A DNA stretch of 64,000 bases from Limnobacter litoralis (GTDB taxonomy: Bacteria > Pseudomonadota > Gammaproteobacteria > Burkholderiales > Burkholderiaceae_B): assembly GCF_030160455.1 (NCBI RefSeq), contig NZ_BSOJ01000006.1:1-64000 (forward strand), read 5' to 3'. This document shows positions 54,827-63,515 of this stretch, piece after piece. Position numbers and translations under genes: made by a program. Each line of letters opens with the position of its first letter. Position 1 is the stretch's first letter. The notes beneath the pieces were generated by a model. That model searched no databases. It was not told where the DNA came from and was given only the letters and a program-made list of their open reading frames with translations.

Positions 54827-55627
54827 TCAATCGTTCCTGCTTTTAAATTCCTTAAACACGAAATAGCCGCTGAACAACAGCAACATGGCTGTCATTGCGT
54901 ACCACTGAATGGCGTACCCACGGTGGCGGGCCACTTGGTCAGGCAGTGAAACCTGATCCATGTAAAAGCCACTGGCAGTGGCCTGCCCAGACGTCTGCAT
55001 GTCCTGCGCCTCTGGCAGCACCGGCTCCACTGTGGCCACGTAATTGCTGACTGGGCGGCCCAGCCACTCGCCGAATTCGGTTGCATCAAAGTTGGACCAC
55101 ACTTGCCTGCCCTCATCAGTCTCACGGTGGATCTTTTTTGAGCCACCAAGCGTCAAGCCCCACAATTCGGCCGATCGCGCAAAACCAGGCAAAACAGTCA
55201 CCAGAAGGTCATTGGCGTCTGCCCCGGCAGCTTGCATCGGCAGGGGTGGCGGCATTCTGGGTTGATCCGGATTGCGGGGCAACAAACCCCTGTCCAAAGG
55301 CACCACGTAATTCGCACCCTCGGGTTGAAACGCCTGAATCACCTGAACAGCGGGCCGTCCGTCGATCTGCCGGTTGTCGATGTAAACCACGGCATTGAGC
55401 ACAAAATGCCCCTGCAATTTTAATCGACGATAGGCGAGTTTCTGCAGATCGAGTAACTCTTCCGGGTGATCAATTGCAGGCGCATGCAATCGCTCGGCCT
55501 GCTGCTGGTGCAAGGCCGTTTTTTCAGCCGCCCGGCGCACCTGCCAATTGCCCATCGAGAAGGTAACGGCTGCAAGGCCCAGCCCCAGAACCACAGACAA
55601 CAACAACCTGACTGGTGAGCGTTTCAC
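54827..55627 (-). CDS. SURF1-family cytochrome oxidase assembly protein
   Basis: A 266-residue inner membrane protein with one membrane segment at each end (LLLSVVLGLGLAAVTFSMGNWQVRR; YAMTAMLLLFSGYFVFKEFK). LQGHFVLNAVVYIDNRQIDG, VPLDRGLLPRN and HRGYAIQWYAM are SURF1 blocks. It takes part in heme a insertion into subunit I. Start is GTG with GGAGAAG upstream. First gene of the SURF1-SCO-like-ctaA-ctaB-SCO operon. Confidence 0.92.
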   Translation of the reverse strand: MKRSPVRLLLSVVLGLGLAAVTFSMGNWQVRRAAEKTALHQQQAERLHAPAIDHPEELLDLQKLAYRRLKLQGHFVLNAVVYIDNRQIDGRPAVQVIQAFQPEGANYVVPLDRGLLPRNPDQPRMPPPLPMQAAGADANDLLVTVLPGFARSAELWGLTLGGSKKIHRETDEGRQVWSNFDATEFGEWLGRPVSNYVATVEPVLPEAQDMQTSGQATASGFYMDQVSLPDQVARHRGYAIQWYAMTAMLLLFSGYFVFKEFKSRND

Positions 55628-55642
55628 AACTTCTCCATCCGT

Positions 55643-55671
55643 GACATACTCATGACACCCTGCATTTTCAA
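55643..55671 (-). promoter_or_regulatory. Candidate sigma-70 promoter for the SURF1-ctaA-ctaB operon
   Basis: Read on the minus strand: TTGAAA (55666-55671), a 17-bp spacer, TATGTC (55643-55648). It lies in the 54-bp gap between the divergent SURF1 and DUF2909 starts. The -10 is weak. Confidence 0.3.
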
Positions 55672-55681
55672 AGACACACTC

Positions 55682-55882
55682 ATGAAGATTTTTGTAGGCG
55701 TTGCCCTTTTGATCATTCTGGCAAGCCTTGGTTCAGCCTTTTTCTTTTTGATGAAGGACAAAAGCCGTTCCAGCCGCACAGTGAACGCCCTGACCGTGCG
55801 AATTACCCTGTCGATCACCCTGTTTTTGTTTATTTTATTCGCCCATCACATGGGGTGGATTGAGTCGACGGGCCTTCGCTGA
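55682..55882 (+). CDS. DUF2909 twin transmembrane protein
   Basis: A 66-residue protein with two membrane helices (FVGVALLIILASLGSAFFFLM and LSITLFLFILFAHHMGWI) joined by a basic loop (KDKSRSSRTVNALTVR), the whole of the DUF2909 pattern. It occurs beside cytochrome oxidase genes in betaproteobacteria and is presumed to aid assembly; no function is proven. It is transcribed against all its neighbours. The ATG at 55682 is chosen over one 10 codons upstream. Confidence 0.8.
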   Translation: MKIFVGVALLIILASLGSAFFFLMKDKSRSSRTVNALTVRITLSITLFLFILFAHHMGWIESTGLR

Positions 55883-55891
55883 CACTCAGGC

Positions 55892-55925
55892 AAAAAAAAA
55901 GCCACCGGCTTGCTTAGCCAGTGGC
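55892..55925 (-). terminator. Rho-independent terminator of the coxBAC operon
   Basis: On the minus strand GCCAC and GGCT pair with AGCC and GTGGC around a 5-base loop, followed by nine Ts. It lies 38 bp after the coxC stop and would end the coxB-coxC transcript. Confidence 0.85.
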
Positions 55926-55963
55926 CTTACAGCATACATTCAAATCAGATGGATGCCCGCTGA

Positions 55964-56818
55964 TTACAACCAGTACACCACAATGTACAAGCCCAGCCAA
56001 ACCACATCCACAAAGTGCCAGTACCACGCAGCCGCCTCAAATGCAAAGTGACTGTCTGGCTTGAAGTGGCCCTTGATACAGCGCAGCATGATGCAAAACA
56101 GCATGATGGCGCCGATGGTGACGTGGAAACCGTGAAAGCCGGTCAACATGAAGAAGGTTGAGCCGAAGATGCCGGATGTCAGCTTTAGGTTCAATTCAGT
56201 GTAGGCGTGGTGATATTCGTAGGCTTGGCAAATCAGAAAGAGCACACCAAGCAGCACGGTCACGGCCAGGCCAAGAATAACCTTCGGGCGGTGATTGGCA
56301 ATCAAGGCGTGATGCGCGTAAGTCAGTGTCAAACCCGAGGTCAACAGCAGTGCCGTGTTAATGGTTGGAATGGGCCACGGGCCCATGGTCTCAAACTTTT
56401 CAATGGTGCCCGCGGGGCCAGTGTTGGGCCAGGCAGCTGTGAAATCAGGCCACAAGAAGGTTTTGTTGTTCAGGTCGCCGAGCCAGGGCATTGCAATTTC
56501 CCGGGCGTAAAACAAGGCACCAAAAAACGCGGCAAAAAACATCACCTCTGAAAAGATGAACCAGCCCATGCTCCAGCGAAACGAGGTGTCCACATTCGCG
56601 CTGTACTGGCCGCCTTCGGATTCACCGATCACATGACGGAACCAGCCGATCAACACACTGAACAGAATCAGCAGGCTGAGTGCGAAGGCGTAGGGTGCCC
56701 ATGAAACGTCATTGACCCAGTTTGAAGCCCCGAGCACGAAAAAGAACATGGCCAACGCCGCCAGGGCGGGCCAGCGCGACAAGGCGGGCACAAAGTAATA
56801 AGGTGCATTCGCACGCAT
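55964..56818 (-). CDS. coxC: Cytochrome c oxidase subunit III
   Basis: A 284-residue protein with seven membrane segments. The blocks YYFVPALSRWP, FRWSMGWFIFSEVMFFAAFFGALFYAR, LLLTSGLTLTYAHHAL and FHGFHVTIGAIMLFC, and the end AAWYWHFVDVVWLGLYIVVYW, are those of COX3. AGGAGAAAC precedes the ATG. It is last in the oxidase operon before the terminator. Confidence 0.95.
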   Translation of the reverse strand: MRANAPYYFVPALSRWPALAALAMFFFVLGASNWVNDVSWAPYAFALSLLILFSVLIGWFRHVIGESEGGQYSANVDTSFRWSMGWFIFSEVMFFAAFFGALFYAREIAMPWLGDLNNKTFLWPDFTAAWPNTGPAGTIEKFETMGPWPIPTINTALLLTSGLTLTYAHHALIANHRPKVILGLAVTVLLGVLFLICQAYEYHHAYTELNLKLTSGIFGSTFFMLTGFHGFHVTIGAIMLFCIMLRCIKGHFKPDSHFAFEAAAWYWHFVDVVWLGLYIVVYWL

Positions 56819-56854
56819 GTTGGTTTCTCCTGTTTTTTTATTGCTGTTTGTCTT

Positions 56855-57079
56855 TTACTTCACAACCCAATGAACCACCAGCACCAGCGTGACTACAAAC
56901 AATGCCGCTGCCAGCAACCCGACCACAATAACGTGCACCGGGTTTAACTTCTCCATGTCTTTGGTGTGGCTGGCCCCTTTGCGAACGCCAAAAAAAGACC
57001 ACAGCACTGCGGACACGGTTTGCAGAAAGGTCGACCTGTCGGCCTTCCTGCGTATTGCTTTCTTCAAATCGTCTGTCAC
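56855..57079 (-). CDS. DUF2970 small membrane protein
   Basis: A 74-residue protein with one C-terminal membrane helix (PVHVIVVGLLAAALFVVTLVLVVHWVVK) preceded by TVSAVLWSFFGVRKGASHTKDMEKLNP, the DUF2970 signature. It occurs between ctaG and coxC in betaproteobacteria. The GTG at 57079 with GAGGGG upstream is used; the frame also opens at a TTG at 57094 which would overlap ctaG. Role unknown. Confidence 0.85.
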   Translation of the reverse strand: MTDDLKKAIRRKADRSTFLQTVSAVLWSFFGVRKGASHTKDMEKLNPVHVIVVGLLAAALFVVTLVLVVHWVVK

Positions 57080-57090
57080 AAGCCAGCCCC

Positions 57091-57654
57091 TCAATCCGCT
57101 TTGGCGCTCGGCAAACCCACTTCAAAAAACGTGTAGGACAGCGTGATCGTTTTTACATCTTTTGGCAGATCGGAATCGACCACAAACACAACCGGCAGGG
57201 CCTTGACCTCGTTGGCCTTGAAAGGCTGCTGCTTGAAACAGAAACATTCCAGCTTGTGGAAGTGCGCTGCTGCCTTTTTGGGCAGATAACTGGGTATTGC
57301 CTGCCCTTCCACGTCGCGGTTGGCCATGTTGTGGATGTCGTACTTGACAGACACCACCTCGCCCGGATGAACAAGGATTGAACGCTTTTCCGGCTTGAAC
57401 TGCCAGGTACCCCGGTTGTTGGCGTCAAACACCACTTCCACCGTGCGGCTGGTGTCCACCTGGGTGTTGCGCTTGGCCATCGGTTCGGCCTGCGCTTCCT
57501 GGCGACTCAACACATTCACACCTGTGACTGCACACACGGCTTTGTAAATGGGCACCAAGCCATAACCAAACCCAAACATGCCCAGCACAATCACAAACAA
57601 ACGGAACACCATCTGTTTGTGAATGCCGGTCTTTTTGGGCTGTGGCTGAGTCAT
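57091..57654 (-). CDS. ctaG: Cytochrome oxidase assembly factor CtaG/Cox11
   Basis: A 187-residue protein with one N-terminal membrane anchor. The copper-binding CFCF motif (KLECFCFKQQPF) and the end LSYTFFEV are present. It delivers copper to the CuB site of subunit I. It lies 15 bp after the small assembly protein. Confidence 0.95.
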   Translation of the reverse strand: MTQPQPKKTGIHKQMVFRLFVIVLGMFGFGYGLVPIYKAVCAVTGVNVLSRQEAQAEPMAKRNTQVDTSRTVEVVFDANNRGTWQFKPEKRSILVHPGEVVSVKYDIHNMANRDVEGQAIPSYLPKKAAAHFHKLECFCFKQQPFKANEVKALPVVFVVDSDLPKDVKTITLSYTFFEVGLPSAKAD

Positions 57655-57669
57655 GGGGTCAAGCGTCTA

Positions 57670-57801
57670 TCAACTGAACAAACCGGGCACCATCATCTTG
57701 CGGATCATGATACCCACGAAGAAGGCCACCGCCACACTCAGTAAAATCAACCCGGTGCGACGGTTTTTCTTCTGAATTTCCCTTTTCTGCTCAGGTGTCA
57801 T
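57670..57801 (-). CDS. Cytochrome oxidase small assembly protein
   Basis: A 43-residue protein read directly from the sequence: a basic start (TPEQKREIQKKNRRTG) and one membrane helix (LILLSVAVAFFVGIMI) ending in RKMMVPGLFS. Such a peptide lies between coxA and ctaG in many Burkholderiales. Its ATG shares one base with the coxA stop (TAATG), a sign of coupled translation. Confidence 0.8.
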   Translation of the reverse strand: MTPEQKREIQKKNRRTGLILLSVAVAFFVGIMIRKMMVPGLFS

Positions 57802-59399
57802 TACTTCACCATAGGAGGTTCTTCAAACGTGTGGTGCGGTGCAGGTGAAGGCACTGTCCACTCCAGACCTTCAGCGCCATCCCAGGGCTTGGCTGGCGCG
57901 GGCTCGCCTTTCTGACCGGCCCAGGTTTGAAGCACGTTGTACAGGAAGATCAACTGCGACAGGCCAAACCAGAACGCACCTATGGTGGCGATTTCATGGA
58001 AATCGGTGAACTGGGTTGCGTAGTCGGCGTAGCGGCGTGGCATACCAGCCAGACCCAAGAAGTGCATCGGGAAGAAAGTCACGTTGAAGCTGATCAGGCT
58101 GGACCAGAAATGCAGCTTGCCCAGACCTTCGTTGTACATGCGACCAGACCACTTGGGCAGCCAGAAATAAGAACCAGCGAACAAGGCAAACAGTGAGCCA
58201 GCCACCAGCACGTAATGGAAGTGCGCCACCACGTAATAGGTGTCTTGCAGCTGAATGTCCACCGGAGCCACGGCCAGAATCAAGCCGGTGAAGCCGCCCA
58301 TGGTGAACACGAAGATAAAGCCCACAGCAAACAGCATGGGGGTTTCAAAGGTCATGGAGCCTTTCCACATGGTGGCCAGCCAGTTGAACACCTTCACCCC
58401 GGTGGGTACGGCAATCAGCATGGTGGAGTACATGAAGAACAACTGGCCTGTAACTGGCATGCCGGTGGTGAACATGTGGTGCGCCCACACGATGAACGAC
58501 AGGATCGCAATGGACGAAGTGGCGTACACCATGGAGCTGTAACCAAACAGGGGCTTGCGGGCGAAAGCAGGCACGATGTGGCTGATGATGCCGAAGGCCG
58601 GCAAAATCATGATGTACACCTCGGGGTGACCGAAGAACCAGAAAATGTGCTGGTACATCACTGGGTCACCGCCACCAGCGGCGTTGAAGAATGAAGTGCC
58701 AAAGTGACGGTCGGTCAGCACCATGGTGATGGCACCGGCCAGAACTGGCATCACAGCGATCAGCAGGTAGGCGGTAATCAGCCAGGTCCACGCAAACATC
58801 GGCATTTTCATCAGGGTCATGCCAGGTGCGCGCATGTTCAAAATGGTGGTGATGATGTTGATCGACCCCATAATGGAAGACGCGCCCAGAATGTGCAGCG
58901 AGAAAATGGCGGCGTCCATGCCGGGGCCCATCTGGACAGACAAGGGCGCATACAGCGTCCAGCCTGCGGCGGTGGCACCGCCGGGCAGGAAAAACGACGC
59001 AGTCAACATGATGGCAGCGGGCACCATCAGCCAGAAGCTGAAGTTGTTCATGCGGGCAAACGCCATGTCTGAACAACCGATCTGCAGCGGAATCATCCAG
59101 TTGGCGAAGCCCACGAAGGCGGGCATGATCGCGCCGAACACCATCACCAGGCCGTGCATGGTGGTCAACTGGTTAAAAAATTCCGGGTTGAACAGTTGCA
59201 AGCCCGGTTTGAACAGCTCGGCACGCAACATCAGCGCCAGTGTGCCGCCTTCCAGCAGCATCACAAACGCAAAAATCAGGTACATCGTGCCGATGTCTTT
59301 GTGGTTGGTGGCAAACAGCCAGCGCCGCCAGCCGTGTGGGGTGTCATGGGCGTGGTCGTGATGGTGACCGTGTGCCAAATCTGCCGCGGTAGTGCTCAT
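57801..59399 (-). CDS. coxA: Cytochrome c oxidase subunit I
   Basis: A 532-residue heme-copper oxidase subunit with 12 membrane segments. Heme a ligand His in [12 protein letters not shown], the CuB and cross-linked His-Tyr region [14 protein letters not shown], the K-channel end [15 protein letters not shown] and the heme ligands in VAHFHYVLV are present. The HPEVY glutamate marks an A1-type enzyme. It works with CoxB and CoxC. GGGAGAC precedes the ATG. Confidence 0.97.
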   Translation of the reverse strand: MSTTAADLAHGHHHDHAHDTPHGWRRWLFATNHKDIGTMYLIFAFVMLLEGGTLALMLRAELFKPGLQLFNPEFFNQLTTMHGLVMVFGAIMPAFVGFANWMIPLQIGCSDMAFARMNNFSFWLMVPAAIMLTASFFLPGGATAAGWTLYAPLSVQMGPGMDAAIFSLHILGASSIMGSINIITTILNMRAPGMTLMKMPMFAWTWLITAYLLIAVMPVLAGAITMVLTDRHFGTSFFNAAGGGDPVMYQHIFWFFGHPEVYIMILPAFGIISHIVPAFARKPLFGYSSMVYATSSIAILSFIVWAHHMFTTGMPVTGQLFFMYSTMLIAVPTGVKVFNWLATMWKGSMTFETPMLFAVGFIFVFTMGGFTGLILAVAPVDIQLQDTYYVVAHFHYVLVAGSLFALFAGSYFWLPKWSGRMYNEGLGKLHFWSSLISFNVTFFPMHFLGLAGMPRRYADYATQFTDFHEIATIGAFWFGLSQLIFLYNVLQTWAGQKGEPAPAKPWDGAEGLEWTVPSPAPHHTFEEPPMVK

Positions 59400-59417
59400 G
59401 TGTGTCTCCCAAGCAAT

Positions 59418-60593
59418 TTAACGTGCAGCCGTTACAGCACTTGGCTGTACAACCGGGTCTTTACCCTGGCCCGCATTGGTCCAGGCGTTGCGTGTGTAGG
59501 TGATGACGGACGCAATTTCAACGTCCGACAACTGCTTCCAAGCTGGCATCTTGCCGTTGCGGCCATTCAACAGAATGTGGATCTGTTCGGCCTCAGGCCC
59601 CAGCACAACCTGCGAGCCCACCAGGGCCGGGAATGCGCCAGGAATGCCCTGACCGCTGGCCTGGTGGCAGGCTGCACAATTGGAGTTGAACACCTTTTCT
59701 CCACGGGCGACGAGGTCCTCTTTGGTCCACACCTTGGTGGGATCGTCCATTTTGGCCTGCATCTCGGTCAGCTTGGTTTTCACCCAGGCGTCGTATTCAG
59801 GTTGCGTTTTGACAATCACGACGATGGGCATGAAGGCGTGCTCTTTGCCACACAGCTCGGAACAGAAGCCCCGGTAGGTGCCGGGCTTGTCGGCCTTGAA
59901 CCAGGTGTCGCGTACAAAACCGGGAATGGCGTCTTGCTTGACGCCGAAGGCGGGCACAGACCAGCTGTGAATCACGTCGCTGGCGGTGGTCACGATGCGG
60001 ATTTTCTTGTCAACGGGCACCACCAGAGGCTGGTCCACTTCCATCAGGTAAGCGTCGTCTTTGGGCTTTCCCTGACCGTCGTGGTTGTTGATTTCGTCAC
60101 GCGGGGTAGACAGGTTTGACAGAAAGCTGATGCCCTCGCCTTCCCCGGCGAGATAATCGTAGCCCCACTTCCACTGGTAACCAGTGGCCTTGATGGTCAG
60201 GTCCGCGTTGGACGTGTCTTTCATGGCCACCACTGTTTTGGTGGCGGGTAGGGCCATGCCGATCACGATCAGGAAAGGCACCACCGTCCAGATAATCTCG
60301 ACTGTTGTACTTTCATGAAAGGTTGCGGGCTTGGCACCTTTTGACTTGCGGTGCGCAAAAATTGAATAAAACATCACGCCGAACACCGCCACAAAAATAA
60401 CCAGGCAGATGATCAGCATCATGGAATGCAGGTCATAAATTTGGCGTGCAATCTCGGTCACGGGTGGTGCGAGATTCAGCTGAAGAGGCTGAGGCCCCCC
60501 TTCTGCCGCGACGGCAACTCCTCCGAAGGTGGTTAACGCTGCGGCCAAGGTAGCTGCCGCACATTGACGTTGACCCAAGGACGTCTTCAACAT
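59418..60593 (-). CDS. coxB: Cytochrome c oxidase subunit II with fused cytochrome c domain (caa3-type)
   Basis: A 391-residue protein: signal peptide, two membrane helices (to about residue 120), a CuA domain with His209, Cys244, Cys248 and His252 (CSELCGKEHAFM) and Met255, then a C-terminal cytochrome c domain with CAACH at 306-310 and distal Met in KMPAWKQL. The fused heme c makes it a caa3-type oxidase. It is first in the operon. AGAGGAT precedes the ATG. Confidence 0.95.
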   Translation of the reverse strand: MLKTSLGQRQCAAATLAAALTTFGGVAVAAEGGPQPLQLNLAPPVTEIARQIYDLHSMMLIICLVIFVAVFGVMFYSIFAHRKSKGAKPATFHESTTVEIIWTVVPFLIVIGMALPATKTVVAMKDTSNADLTIKATGYQWKWGYDYLAGEGEGISFLSNLSTPRDEINNHDGQGKPKDDAYLMEVDQPLVVPVDKKIRIVTTASDVIHSWSVPAFGVKQDAIPGFVRDTWFKADKPGTYRGFCSELCGKEHAFMPIVVIVKTQPEYDAWVKTKLTEMQAKMDDPTKVWTKEDLVARGEKVFNSNCAACHQASGQGIPGAFPALVGSQVVLGPEAEQIHILLNGRNGKMPAWKQLSDVEIASVITYTRNAWTNAGQGKDPVVQPSAVTAAR

Positions 60594-60614
60594 GGCGATC
60601 CTCTATTTAAAATA

Positions 60615-60620
60615 ATTATA
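60615..60620 (-). promoter_or_regulatory. Candidate -10 element upstream of coxB
   Basis: A perfect TATAAT on the minus strand, 21 bp before the coxB start, in the short gap after DUF2244. No good -35 lies 17 bp upstream, so the promoter is only suggested. Confidence 0.25.
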
Positions 60621-60636
60621 TTGTTCAACAACGCAA

Positions 60637-61143
60637 CTAGTGCGCCGCCTGAGCCAGTGCCACACGCAATTCCTTGTGCAGCAAAGGTTTGTCCTGCTCG
60701 TTGATGAATTTTCCGAGAAAGACCTGCTTGTCTCGCTGACTCAACACCACTGGTGCCTTGTACCTGCCATCGTATCGCACCCGGGCCCACTGAGGCACAA
60801 AACGTGTCTCGGTCAACCGGCTTCCCTCTGCCAGAACCAGCCGCAATTCAGTTCGGCTGAGCTCGATCATTTCATAGTCGGCTGCATGGCGCGCGTACAG
60901 CAGGAAGGCTGCGCCCACCACGAGCAACTCAAAACCGGCAAAGGGGAGTACTACCCAATAGCCTGCAATCCAAAAACCAAATGCGATCAACAGACTGACA
61001 GAACACAAACTGAAATACCACAGCGACAACTGCCCTGGGCTGAGGGAGCAATTTCGTTTGAATACCCAACGAACGACACCTTCAGACCTGACCGCATGGC
61101 TCACTGGTACCACCTGTGAATCCATTGAATCTTCCGCAAGCAT
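60637..61143 (-). CDS. DUF2244 domain membrane protein
   Basis: A 168-residue protein with two membrane helices (about residues 43-85) and the DUF2244 pattern FKRNCSLSPGQLSLWYF and FLGKFINEQDKPLLHKELRVAL. It stands directly before coxB in many proteobacteria, so it may belong to oxidase biogenesis; function is unknown. ATG at 61143; an internal ATG at residue 7 has a better ribosome site (GCGGAAG). Confidence 0.85.
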   Translation of the reverse strand: MLAEDSMDSQVVPVSHAVRSEGVVRWVFKRNCSLSPGQLSLWYFSLCSVSLLIAFGFWIAGYWVVLPFAGFELLVVGAAFLLYARHAADYEMIELSRTELRLVLAEGSRLTETRFVPQWARVRYDGRYKAPVVLSQRDKQVFLGKFINEQDKPLLHKELRVALAQAAH

Positions 61144-61268
61144 CCTCTTTACCTCTCAAGGAGCAGTCTTTAGACCCAGCTGAACTCCACGGAAAGTAGA
61201 ATTCAAACTCGAGAATTATAGGCACAACCCCTCTAGGCAAGCAATACAAAATGCGCTAGGAAATTGCC

Positions 61269-61302
61269 AAAAAACGTGAACAGGCCTTGTTGAATCAAGA
61301 CC
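61269..61302 (-). terminator. Possible terminator after the methyltransferase gene
   Basis: GGTCTTG and CAAGGCC (7 bp, one G.T pair) form a stem on the minus strand, with six Ts eight bases further on. It lies 28 bp after the 61330 stop. The rest of the 186-bp gap to 61143 shows no other clear signal. Confidence 0.35.
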
Positions 61303-61329
61303 TTCAAGAGCAACCGAAAGCTAATTCAT

Positions 61330-62241
61330 TCATTTTAATGGCTTTCTTCCGCCAATTGAGCTCAACGGCACGGTCACTTCTTTGGGTGACATATTCTTGC
61401 GTACCTTCCAAGCGTGACCATAAACCAACTCCAGGGTGAGGTTCAGACGCCCGTTTTGAGGGTCACGAAGGTCCTCAAGCGTGGCCATGGCAGCCTTGTG
61501 GCGCCTTTTACCCAGCAAGCCAGGCCGGGCATTGTGAAGGTAATTGCCAAACAAGGCGCGACAATCCGCCAACAAGGTTTGAGGGGTTTGATAAGTCAGC
61601 GTAATGCGCTCCATTTCCATGACTGGATCTGAAAACCCCTGACGCCCGAGCAGATCACCCCAATCGTGCATGTCGGGGAATTGCGGCAGCTCAGCGCCCA
61701 ACAGGGCGGCGAACGGGGCGAGCTCGCGCAGCGTGTCCGGCCCGAACACCGAGAAAAACAGCCCCCCTTCCGGTTTCAGCGATTCATTCCAGTGTTGCAG
61801 GCATTGTTCTGGCTCAGGGTGCGCATGCAGCCACAACGGTGACCACACCATGCCGATGGATTCCGCCGGCACAGGAAAAGCGGCCTGATTGAGCCATTCA
61901 TGCGACTTGATTTGAGGCTTGCCGGGCTTGTTTCTGAACCGGTTCAACAGCGCCGTCACCGGCGACACCGCCTCGACCTCCAAGGCGACCACCCCTGGTA
62001 AGGGGGCCAGCGCAATCATCTCGCGATCCATGAACAGATTGTGCACTGCGGACACGCTGGCAGGGTGTAACCAGCCATGGTGCAACACACCTCCCTCGAC
62101 CGGGCGCATGATTTGCGCTCGGGCGATCATGCGGGATTCCACTTCCTGAAGAATGAAGGGCTGGGCACGACCTGCACGCCGACCCCATTGCCGGGCCAGT
62201 GCGTTGGCGCTGCGCGCCTGCGCCATGAATGCAGATACCAT
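61330..62241 (-). CDS. BioC-like SAM-dependent methyltransferase
   Basis: A protein of about 300 residues that fits BioC/malonyl-ACP methyltransferase-like proteins in its middle and C-terminal blocks (WLHAHPEPEQCLQHWNESLKPEGGLFFSVFGPDTLREL, YGHAWKV). The N-terminal SAM motif I (GxGxG) is not obvious: PLPGVVALEVEAV lies where the glycine loop would be expected, so it may be divergent or inactive. The start is uncertain (62241 or 62226). It is divergent from comF, the two start codons being almost adjacent. Confidence 0.7.
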   Translation of the reverse strand: MVSAFMAQARSANALARQWGRRAGRAQPFILQEVESRMIARAQIMRPVEGGVLHHGWLHPASVSAVHNLFMDREMIALAPLPGVVALEVEAVSPVTALLNRFRNKPGKPQIKSHEWLNQAAFPVPAESIGMVWSPLWLHAHPEPEQCLQHWNESLKPEGGLFFSVFGPDTLRELAPFAALLGAELPQFPDMHDWGDLLGRQGFSDPVMEMERITLTYQTPQTLLADCRALFGNYLHNARPGLLGKRRHKAAMATLEDLRDPQNGRLNLTLELVYGHAWKVRKNMSPKEVTVPLSSIGGRKPLK

Positions 62242-62242
62242 A

Positions 62243-63025
62243 ATGAAACACACTTTGAATACAACCCTTGCATTGTATAGAAGATGCGCACACGGATTGG
62301 AGCGTTTGCGCAATGCCCTGCTTCCGGTGCGCTGTCTGGCCTGTAGCTGCAACGTGAGCTGCGTGGGCCATCAAGCTGGCCTGCCCTGCTGCACAACCTG
62401 CGCTGACGCTTTATTGGCCAAGCCCCAAGTTCGATGCGTGCAATGCGCCTTGCCGCTGGGCCCACGCCCCCAAGCCTTTGGCTGGACACGATGCCGACAC
62501 TGCCGGGCCACACCCAATGCAGCCATTGTCAGCGTGGCCTGCCACAATTACGCGACGCCCGCTGACCTTTGGCTGCTGCAGATGAAATACGGGGGGCGGC
62601 CTGAATTGGCCAGACTGCTGGGGGCCTGGCTGGCGCTGGCGCTGAAGCAGGCAGGTGACCATGCCCAGCCTGATGTCATCGTGCCGGTGCCCATGCACCC
62701 CGACAAACAGCGACAACGCGGCTATAATCAGGCCGAATTGCTGGCCAGGGCTGTGGCCAGACACACCGGCATTGCCCTGAACACCACCTTGCTGCAGCGT
62801 GCAAGGCCTTCGGTTTCCAGCCAAAGCCGCAAAGGCCGGCAGGCTCGAATGGCCAAAACGGACAACCCTTTTCGATGCCAAAAAGCCATTCCGGCCGAGC
62901 TGCGAATCGGATTGGTGGACGATGTCATAACCACGCAGGCCACCATGCAGGCGTGTGTAGACGCACTGCGCAAGGCGGGTGCCACGCAATTTACTTTAAT
63001 GGCCGTATGCAGGACCCCAGAATGA
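62243..63025 (+). CDS. comF: ComF family protein (phosphoribosyltransferase fold)
   Basis: A 260-residue protein with an N-terminal zinc-finger region ([34 protein letters not shown]) and the type I PRT domain: [29 protein letters not shown], then [15 protein letters not shown] as the PRPP loop. ComF takes part in DNA uptake in naturally competent bacteria. Coupled to trmL (ATGA). The ATG at 62243 is followed by about 30 residues before the zinc finger; a later start is possible. Confidence 0.9.
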   Translation: MKHTLNTTLALYRRCAHGLERLRNALLPVRCLACSCNVSCVGHQAGLPCCTTCADALLAKPQVRCVQCALPLGPRPQAFGWTRCRHCRATPNAAIVSVACHNYATPADLWLLQMKYGGRPELARLLGAWLALALKQAGDHAQPDVIVPVPMHPDKQRQRGYNQAELLARAVARHTGIALNTTLLQRARPSVSSQSRKGRQARMAKTDNPFRCQKAIPAELRIGLVDDVITTQATMQACVDALRKAGATQFTLMAVCRTPE

Positions 63026-63492
63026 TTCAAATTGTATTGGTTGAACCGGAGATTCCGCCCAACACTGGCAACATTATTCGCCTGTGCGCCAACACGGGCG
63101 CAGCGTTGCATTTGGTGGAACCACTCGGATTTCCGCTGGACGATGCGCGCATGCGCCGCGCCGGCCTGGATTACCATGAATTTGCATCCATTCGCGTGCA
63201 CGCCAGCTGGGAGACGTTTGTTCAGAACGAGCAACCCGATCCGGCGCGCTGCTTTGCCTTGACCACCAAAGGCACGCAGTCCCCTTACTCGGTCCAGTTT
63301 CAGGACCAGGATTACCTGGTGTTTGGCAGCGAAACACGGGGCTTGTCGGATGAGATCAGAGGGTGGTTTTCAGACACCAACAAACTCAGACTGCCCATGC
63401 GCCCCGAAAGTCGATCAATGAACCTGTCCAATGCAGTGGCAGTAATGGTCTATGAGGCGTGGCGCCAACTGAATTTCATGGGCGGCATGTGA
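63022..63492 (+). CDS. trmL: tRNA (cytidine(34)-2'-O)-methyltransferase
   Basis: A 156-residue SPOUT methyltransferase: [24 protein letters not shown] at the start, [14 protein letters not shown] and [16 protein letters not shown] with the trefoil knot. It methylates the wobble 2'-O of tRNA-Leu. Start overlaps the comF stop by 4 bp. A hairpin lies just after it. Confidence 0.95.
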   Translation: MIQIVLVEPEIPPNTGNIIRLCANTGAALHLVEPLGFPLDDARMRRAGLDYHEFASIRVHASWETFVQNEQPDPARCFALTTKGTQSPYSVQFQDQDYLVFGSETRGLSDEIRGWFSDTNKLRLPMRPESRSMNLSNAVAVMVYEAWRQLNFMGGM

Positions 63493-63496
63493 ACGT

Positions 63497-63515
63497 GACG
63501 GGCAATTGGCCCGTC
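63497..63515. terminator. Bidirectional hairpin between trmL and gpsA
   Basis: GACGGGC and GCCCGTC form a perfect 7-bp stem with a 5-base loop. The T run that follows is weak (AACTTT). It lies between two convergent genes and overlaps the gpsA stop. Confidence 0.4.
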
